64,000 nt of DNA from Bordetella bronchialis (lineage in GTDB: Bacteria; Pseudomonadota; Gammaproteobacteria; Burkholderiales; Burkholderiaceae_B). Under the pieces are notes generated by a model. It worked only from the letters and a program-made list of their open reading frames with translations, had not been told where the DNA came from and ran no database searches. Below are positions 59,136 through 64,000 of the stretch, piece by piece. How positions within the stretch are numbered: position 1 is the first letter of the stretch; the number at the start of each line of letters is the position of its first letter. The translations under genes were made by a program, and so were the position numbers. The DNA lies in NCBI RefSeq assembly GCF_001676705.1, contig NZ_CP016170.1:4712001-4776000 (forward strand), in the 5' to 3' direction.

Positions 59136-60119
59136 ATGAGCGCTGAACACCTGCCCAAGGTATCGGTGGTGGTCCCCACCTACCGCCGCCCCGATCTGCT
59201 GGAACGCTGCCTGGGCGCGCTGCTGCGGCAGACGCTGCCCGCGAACGACTACGAGATCATCGTCTGCGACGACGGCCCCAGCGAGGCGGCCCGCCAGACC
59301 GTGCAAAAGACGATGCCGGTGGCGGGGGGACCGACTGTCCGCTATATCCCCGTGCACGATACCCAGGGCCCGGCCGGCGCGCGCAATGCCGGCTGGCGCG
59401 CCGCGCGGGCGCCGCTGATCGCCTTTACCGACGACGACACGGTGCCGGATCCGGCCTGGCTTGCGGCGGGGCTGGCGGCCTTCCGGCCGGATGCGGACGC
59501 GCTGTCCGGCCGCATCGTCATGCCGCTGCCGCCGGATCCCACCGACTACGAAAAGGACGCCAGCCGGCTGCAGGACGCCGAGTTCGCCACGGCCAATGTA
59601 TTCGTCCGCCGCGCCGTGCTGGAACAGGTCGGCGGCTTCGACCCGCGCTTCCGCCTGGCCTGGCGAGAGGATTCCGACCTGCACTTCACCTTGCTCGAAC
59701 ACGGCATGCGCATCCTGCGCGCGCCGCAGGCCATCGTCGTGCACCCGGTGCGGCCCGCCGCCTTCGGCGCCGGCATCGGCATGCAGCGCAAAATCCTCTA
59801 CGACACCCTGCTCTATAAAAAGCACCCGCGCCTGTACCGCGAGCGCATACGCCCGCATCCGCCCTGGTTCTACCTGTCCGTGACGGGGCTGCTGCTGCTG
59901 GCCTTTATCGCCGTCGGCGCGGGCTGGGCGCCCGTCGCGGCCGCCGCCGTGGCGGGCTGGCTGGCGCTGACCGGCTGGTTCAGCCTGAAGCGGCTGCGCG
60001 GCACGCGGCGCACCCTGGACCATATCGCCGAAACCGTGATGACGTCGGCGGCCATTCCCCCGGTGTCCATCTTCTGGCGCGTGGTGGGTTCGCTGCGCTA
60101 CCGGGCGGGATTCCCATGA
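59136..60119 (+). CDS. Glycosyltransferase family 2
   Basis: 327 residues. VSVVVPTYRRPDLLERCLGA opens the GT-A fold; nucleotide and metal residues are in CDDGPSEAAR and FTDDDTVPDPAWL (DxD), and the catalytic base region reads LAWREDSDLHFTLLEHG. Two C-terminal helices (YLSVTGLLLLAFIAVGAGW, PVAAAAVAGWLALTGW) anchor it to the membrane, as in polymer or lipid-linked glycan transferases. The inverting enzyme adds a sugar from a nucleotide donor. It starts 59 bases after the carbamoyltransferase and overlaps the next GT9 gene by four bases. Confidence 0.93.
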   Translation: MSAEHLPKVSVVVPTYRRPDLLERCLGALLRQTLPANDYEIIVCDDGPSEAARQTVQKTMPVAGGPTVRYIPVHDTQGPAGARNAGWRAARAPLIAFTDDDTVPDPAWLAAGLAAFRPDADALSGRIVMPLPPDPTDYEKDASRLQDAEFATANVFVRRAVLEQVGGFDPRFRLAWREDSDLHFTLLEHGMRILRAPQAIVVHPVRPAAFGAGIGMQRKILYDTLLYKKHPRLYRERIRPHPPWFYLSVTGLLLLAFIAVGAGWAPVAAAAVAGWLALTGWFSLKRLRGTRRTLDHIAETVMTSAAIPPVSIFWRVVGSLRYRAGFP

Positions 60120-61282
60120 TGGACGCACTCTGGCATCCCGCGCCGCGCCGCGTCGCGGTGTTCCGCGCCCTGCAACTGGGCGACATGCTGTGCGCGGTAC
60201 CGGCGCTGCGGGCCTTGCGCCGCCACTGCCCGGACGCCCGCATCACGCTGGTCGGGCTGGAAAATGCCCGGCCTTTCGTGCAGCGCTTCCAGGCCTACAT
60301 CGACGAACTCATGCCCTTTCCCGGCATCCCGGAATTCCCGGAGCAGCGCGCGCGGCCGCAGGCCCTGCCCGAGTTCTATCGCCAGGCGCGGGCGCGCCAG
60401 TTCGACCTGGCCCTGCAGATGCACGGCAGCGGCACGCGGTCGCTGCCCGTCGTCCAGGCCCTGGGCGCGCGGCGCCATGCCGGCTTCGTGCCGCGGCAGG
60501 ACATGGCGCGCGCCGGCAGCCTGATGGCATGGCCCGACGATCTTCCGGAACCGCTGCGCTACACCGGGCTGATGCGTTTCCTGGGCGTACCGGTGCACAG
60601 CGACGCGCTGGAGCTGCCCCTGGGCGAAAGCGATATGGACGAGGCGCGCGCCATCGCGGCGGAATTCGCATTCGAGCCGGAGCGCACCCTGTTCATCCAC
60701 CCCGGCGCGCGGCTGCGGTCGCGCCGCTGGCCGGCCGCGCGCTACGCGGAACTGGCGGCCATCCTGGCGCGGCGCGGCTGGCGCATCGCCGTCACCGGCA
60801 GCGGGGCCGAGCGTGCCCTGACGGCGGCGGTGGCGCAGGGCGCCGGCCAGGCCGCGATCGACCTGACCGACCGGACCTCCCTGGGCGGACTGGCGGCCTT
60901 GCTGGCGCGCGCCCCGCTGCTGGTCTGCAACGACACCGGCGTCTCGCACATCGCCGCGGCGGTCGGCACGCGCAGCGTCGTCGTGGCCTGCGGCAGCGAT
61001 ACGCATCGCTGGGCGCCGCTGGACGACCGGCGCCATACCGTCATCGCCGACTATCCGCCCTGCCGGCCCTGCTCGTACGAGGAATGTCCCATCGGCCATG
61101 TCTGCGCCTTGAACGTCTCCGTCGACCGGGTGCTGGCGGCCGTCCACGAGCAACTCGCGGGCGCCATCGCCGCGCCCGTCCGCGAATCCGGCCGTGACCC
61201 GGGCAGCGAAGTCGGTCGCGAACCCGAGGCACGCACCGGCGCGCCCCAACCTTCCACGCAGGAAAGGACTCTCCATGCCTAG
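60116..61282 (+). CDS. Glycosyltransferase family 9 (second, heptosyltransferase-like)
   Basis: 388 residues. RVAVFRALQLGDMLCAVPALRAL, LFIHPGARLRSRRWPAARYAEL and VCNDTGVSHIAAAVGTRSV are clear GT9 motifs. A C-terminal cysteine cluster CRPCSYEECPIGHVCA parallels that of the first GT9 (56102-57286). The last about 35 residues are low-complexity Arg/Glu/Pro and overlap the following gene by eight bases. It is the second putative heptosyltransferase, so at least two heptose-type residues may be added. The cysteine cluster could bind a metal; this is not established. Confidence 0.92.
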   Translation: MMDALWHPAPRRVAVFRALQLGDMLCAVPALRALRRHCPDARITLVGLENARPFVQRFQAYIDELMPFPGIPEFPEQRARPQALPEFYRQARARQFDLALQMHGSGTRSLPVVQALGARRHAGFVPRQDMARAGSLMAWPDDLPEPLRYTGLMRFLGVPVHSDALELPLGESDMDEARAIAAEFAFEPERTLFIHPGARLRSRRWPAARYAELAAILARRGWRIAVTGSGAERALTAAVAQGAGQAAIDLTDRTSLGGLAALLARAPLLVCNDTGVSHIAAAVGTRSVVVACGSDTHRWAPLDDRRHTVIADYPPCRPCSYEECPIGHVCALNVSVDRVLAAVHEQLAGAIAAPVRESGRDPGSEVGREPEARTGAPQPSTQERTLHA

Positions 61283-62243
61283 TCCCAGCCCGACGCGCCC
61301 CTTGCGCATCCTGACCTGGCACGTCCATGGCAATTACCTGTATGCGCTGACGCGCGTGCCGCACGAGTTCGTCATTCCCGTGCGCGAAGGCAACCCGCCC
61401 GGCTATGGCGCGCTGGGCCATCGCATTCCATGGGGGAGCCGGGTACGCGAAATACCCGCCCAGGCCCTGCGCGACGCGGACTTCGATTGCATCGTCTACC
61501 AGTCGCGGCGCACCTACGAGGAACGCGAGCAGCTATTGACCCCGCGGCAACTGGCGTTGCCCTGCGCCTACATCGAACATGACCCGCCGATGCCGCATCC
61601 CACCGATACCGCGCACTGGTTCACCCACGAGCGCGGCATCCTGGTGCACGTGACGCACTACAACCGCGCGGCCTGGGACAACGGCGCGATGCGCACCGCC
61701 GTGATCGAGCATGGCGTGCCGGCGCCCGGGCGGGTGCCCGCGGCGTCGACGCTGCCGCGCGGCATCGCCGTCATCAACCACCTGAAGCGGCGTGGCCGCC
61801 GCATGGGAGCGGACCTGTTCGAGCAGGCCCGCGAGCAGGTGCCCCTGGACCTGATCGGCATGGACGCCGAGGCGATGGGCGGGCTGGGCGAGGTCTCCAA
61901 CATGGAAGTGGCCGCCTTCGTGGCGCGCTACCGCTTTTTCTACAGCCCCATCCGCTACACCAGCCTGGGCCTGGCCCTGATCGAGGCCATGATGGCCGGC
62001 GTGCCGGTGGTGGGCTTCGCGGCCACCGAACTGGCCCGCGTCATCGTCAACGGCCGCAACGGCTATATCGATACCGACCCGGACCGCCTGATAGCGGTCA
62101 TGAAAACCCTGATCGACGACCCGAGGCTGGCCGCGTCCTGGGGGGCGCAGGCAAGGAAAACCGCACTCGAGCGCTATGGCATGGACCGCTTCGTGGCGGA
62201 TTGGACCCGCCTGTTCGACAGGCTCATGGGAGATGAACAATGA
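61275..62243 (+). CDS. Glycosyltransferase, GT4-like (CgeB/GT-B group)
   Basis: 322 residues from the ATG at 61275 with AGGAAAGGA upstream; the upstream in-frame ATG at 61194 lies in the previous gene's tail. The protein opens with RPLRILTWHVHGNYLYALTR and has an acceptor half with YIEHDPPMPHPTDTAHW; the donor half carries INHLKRRGRRMGADLFEQ and the E-x-x-x-x-G-like SPIRYTSLGLALIEAMMAGVPVVGF, then GRNGYIDTDPD. This is a GT-B enzyme of a group seen next to NodU-type carbamoyltransferases and GT9 genes. It overlaps the UDP-xylose synthase gene by four bases. Donor and acceptor unknown. Confidence 0.85.
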   Translation: MPSPSPTRPLRILTWHVHGNYLYALTRVPHEFVIPVREGNPPGYGALGHRIPWGSRVREIPAQALRDADFDCIVYQSRRTYEEREQLLTPRQLALPCAYIEHDPPMPHPTDTAHWFTHERGILVHVTHYNRAAWDNGAMRTAVIEHGVPAPGRVPAASTLPRGIAVINHLKRRGRRMGADLFEQAREQVPLDLIGMDAEAMGGLGEVSNMEVAAFVARYRFFYSPIRYTSLGLALIEAMMAGVPVVGFAATELARVIVNGRNGYIDTDPDRLIAVMKTLIDDPRLAASWGAQARKTALERYGMDRFVADWTRLFDRLMGDEQ

Positions 62244-63238
62244 CCCAGGCTTTTCCTCGTCCTTTGCGCGTGCTGGTGTCCGGCGGCGCCGGCTTCATCG
62301 GCTCGCACCTGTGCGCGCGGCTGCTCGGCAAAGGGCATACCGTGCTTTGCCTGGACAACTTCTACACCGGCCAGGTCCAGCACGTGGAGCCGCTGAAGGC
62401 CAACCCGCGCTTCACGCTGGTCACGCACGATGTGGTCGAGCCCTTCGATGCCGAGGTCGACCGCATCTATAACCTTGCCTGCCCGGCATCGCCCATCCAC
62501 TACCAGACGCAGCCCGTGCACACGCTGCGCACCTGCGTGCTGGGCGCGATGAACATGCTGGAACTGGCGCGCAAGACGGGCGCGCGCATCCTGCAGGCGT
62601 CCACCAGCGAAGTCTATGGCGATCCCCAGGTGCATCCGCAGCGCGAAAGCTACTGGGGGCACGTCAACCCCATCGGGGTCAGGTCCTGCTACGACGAAGG
62701 CAAGCGCTGCGCGGAAACGCTGTTCCACGACTATGCCCGCGTGTATGGCGTCAAGATCAAGATCGCCCGCATCTTCAACACTTACGGCCCCAGCATGGCG
62801 CCGAACGACGGCCGCATCGTGTCCAACTTCATCCTGCAGGCGCTGCAAGGCCAGCCCATCACCATCTACGGCGACGGCAGCCAGACCCGCGCCTTCTGCT
62901 ATGTGGACGACATGGTGGACGCGCTGGAGCGCCTGATGGAAAGCCCAGAGGACGTGACGGGGCCCATCAACCTGGGCAACCCGGAGGAGCTGACGGTGCT
63001 GGACATCGCGCAGCGCATCCAGCGCCTTGCCGGCACCCGCGTCCCGCTGGTGTTCCAGCCGCTGCCCCCCGACGACCCCACGCAGCGATGTCCCGATATC
63101 GGCCTGGCGGCGCGCGAACTGGGATGGGCGCCGCGCGTCCCGGTGGACGACGGGCTGCGCCATACTATCCGCTACTTCAGCCAGTTCGTGAACGCCGACA
63201 TCGTGCGCGCGCCGGCGCGCGCCGATGTGCCGCTCTGA
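62240..63238 (+). CDS. UDP-glucuronate decarboxylase (UDP-xylose synthase), extended SDR
   Basis: 332 residues. VSGGAGFIGSHLCARLLGKG binds NAD; CLDNFYTG, NLACPASPIHYQ, ASTSEVYGDPQVHPQ, and the catalytic YDEGKRCAE (Tyr-x3-Lys) with ARIFNTYGPSMAPNDGRI are diagnostic of UXS enzymes. It converts UDP-glucuronic acid to UDP-xylose. No UDP-glucose dehydrogenase (Ugd) is in the window, so UDP-glucuronate must come from elsewhere. It provides a pentose donor for one of the glycosyltransferases in this operon, so xylose (or arabinose after epimerisation) is a candidate component. The end is 54 bases before the PIG-L start. Confidence 0.93.
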   Translation: MTQAFPRPLRVLVSGGAGFIGSHLCARLLGKGHTVLCLDNFYTGQVQHVEPLKANPRFTLVTHDVVEPFDAEVDRIYNLACPASPIHYQTQPVHTLRTCVLGAMNMLELARKTGARILQASTSEVYGDPQVHPQRESYWGHVNPIGVRSCYDEGKRCAETLFHDYARVYGVKIKIARIFNTYGPSMAPNDGRIVSNFILQALQGQPITIYGDGSQTRAFCYVDDMVDALERLMESPEDVTGPINLGNPEELTVLDIAQRIQRLAGTRVPLVFQPLPPDDPTQRCPDIGLAARELGWAPRVPVDDGLRHTIRYFSQFVNADIVRAPARADVPL

Positions 63239-63292
63239 GTCCCCGGGGGCGTGGAAACGCTTGCCGCCCCGCTCGCCGGCCAGGAGACCAAG

Positions 63293-64000
63293 GTGCGATT
63301 CATCGAAGATCCGGGCGTGATCGCCGCGGTGTCGCCGCATATGGACGATGCGGTCGCCGGCTGCGGCGCCCTGCTGGCCGCGATGCCCGGCAGTACCGTC
63401 ATCACGGTATTCGCCGGCATCCCCGACGCCGCGCTGCCTGTCACGGAGTGGGATCGCCGCTGCGGCTTCGGCGACGGCCAGTCCGCCATGAAATGGCGCG
63501 CCGGCGAAGACGACAAGGCCCTGCACCTGCTCAAGGCCCAGGCGGTGCGGCTGCCCTTCCTGGACGACCAGTACGTGCGTGCCATGGGGCTTGCCAGCCC
63601 CAAGATCGAGAAAATCGCGCACGCGCTGCAAGGTGCCCTGGATAAGGCCGGCGCGCGTACGGTGCTCTTCCCGCTCGGTCTTTTCCACGGCGACCACTTC
63701 CTGGCCTCCGACGCCTGCCTGCGTCTTTTCGCCGCCATGCCGGACCGCACCTGGATCGCCTACGAGGACGCTCTTTATCGCGCCAAACCCGGCCTGCTGC
63801 AGGCGCGCCTGGTGCAGTTCTATACCCGCGGCATTTCGCTTACCCCAGTGGGCTTCCGCGCCGCGAATGCCCATCGCAAGGCCACCGCCATGTCCGCCTA
63901 CGGCAGCCAGATGGCGGAGCTCGGCCTGAGCGCGGGCAGCCAGGGCGATACGGCCGAACCCGAGCGCTATTGGCTGTTGAGCGAATCCGTGAAGCAGGCG
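63293..64000 (+). CDS. PIG-L family deacetylase, 3'-truncated by the window edge
   Basis: At least 236 codons, open to the right edge. The GTG at 63293 has AGGAG seven bases upstream, while a GTG at 63251 has none, so 63293 is preferred. VIAAVSPHMDDAVAGCGALLA is the PIG-L zinc motif (normally AHPDDE; here SPHMDDA, keeping His-Asp-Asp) and LFPLGLFHGDHFLASDACL supplies the later histidine. PIG-L/LmbE enzymes remove acetyl groups from N-acetyl sugars on glycans or glycolipids; Pseudomonas has one (DnpA) beside its LPS-core carbamoyltransferase gene as I recall. It would be the tenth gene of the glycan operon. Confidence 0.85.
   Translation, partial: MRFIEDPGVIAAVSPHMDDAVAGCGALLAAMPGSTVITVFAGIPDAALPVTEWDRRCGFGDGQSAMKWRAGEDDKALHLLKAQAVRLPFLDDQYVRAMGLASPKIEKIAHALQGALDKAGARTVLFPLGLFHGDHFLASDACLRLFAAMPDRTWIAYEDALYRAKPGLLQARLVQFYTRGISLTPVGFRAANAHRKATAMSAYGSQMAELGLSAGSQGDTAEPERYWLLSESVKQA

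Overview
The window is a strongly GC-rich, gene-dense bacterial chromosome segment. The protein style points to a betaproteobacterium of the Bordetella/Achromobacter group (Alcaligenaceae): two Bug-type (TctC) solute receptors each next to catabolic genes, many LysR/IclR regulators, a Bug–crotonase–acyl-CoA synthetase operon, a Fur-box PepSY protein and an ADP-heptose-style glycan cluster. This is inferred from families, not from a database search. No rRNA, tRNA, insertion sequence, prophage or CRISPR array was seen. Both ends are cut: a GntR/MocR-type regulator at the left (minus strand) and a PIG-L deacetylase at the right (plus strand).

Layout. 0.1-6.2 kb: a signalling operon (membrane hybrid kinase with three receivers, CheR, receiver-less CheB, receiver-kinase) with no chemoreceptor. 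6.1-9.0 kb (minus): fatty-acid-hydroxylase/sterol-desaturase family protein, polysaccharide deacetylase, YVTN propeller. 9.1-12 kb: methyltransferase, Fur-box PepSY protein, hydratase. 12-17 kb: IclR regulator divergent from Bug receptor, crotonase and ADP-forming acyl-CoA synthetase. 17-27 kb: sugar-phosphate cluster (ROK/polyphosphate-glucokinase-like kinase, transketolase, transaldolase-glucose-6-phosphate isomerase fusion, 6-phosphogluconate dehydrogenase, glucose-6-phosphate dehydrogenase, HAD phosphatase, 6-phosphogluconolactonase). 27-30 kb: LysR and DHA2 efflux pump, followed by an 800-base non-genic stretch with two tandem-repeat arrays and fold-back DNA. 30.5-39.3 kb: D-tartrate dehydratase and LysR, ASCH protein, LysR, aconitase, propeller lactonase and Bug receptor. 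39.3-42 kb: sulfatase with its formylglycine-generating enzyme. 42-47 kb: hydroxyacid dehydrogenase, DUF2501 protein, efflux pump, PAP2 phosphatase, lytic transglycosylase. 47-50 kb: DUF1501/DUF1800 pair. 50-53 kb: an ABC exporter fused to a kinase-like ATPase remnant and a receiver domain. 53.5-64 kb: a co-directional glycan operon (three GT4/GT2-like and two GT9 glycosyltransferases, SDR, GmhB-like phosphatase, carbamoyltransferase, UDP-xylose synthase, PIG-L).

How the genes may work together. The left operon looks like a phosphorelay with an added methylation circuit whose substrate may be the Q/E-rich coiled coil of the kinase. The pentose-phosphate cluster supplies all oxidative steps plus transketolase, transaldolase and isomerase, so carbon could be recycled through glucose-6-phosphate to make NADPH; ribulose-phosphate epimerase and ribose-phosphate isomerase are not in the window. 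The right-hand cluster looks like assembly of a heptose-containing, carbamoylated, possibly xylose-bearing surface glycan. The most unusual single gene is the ABC-transporter/receiver fusion at 50484-53174.
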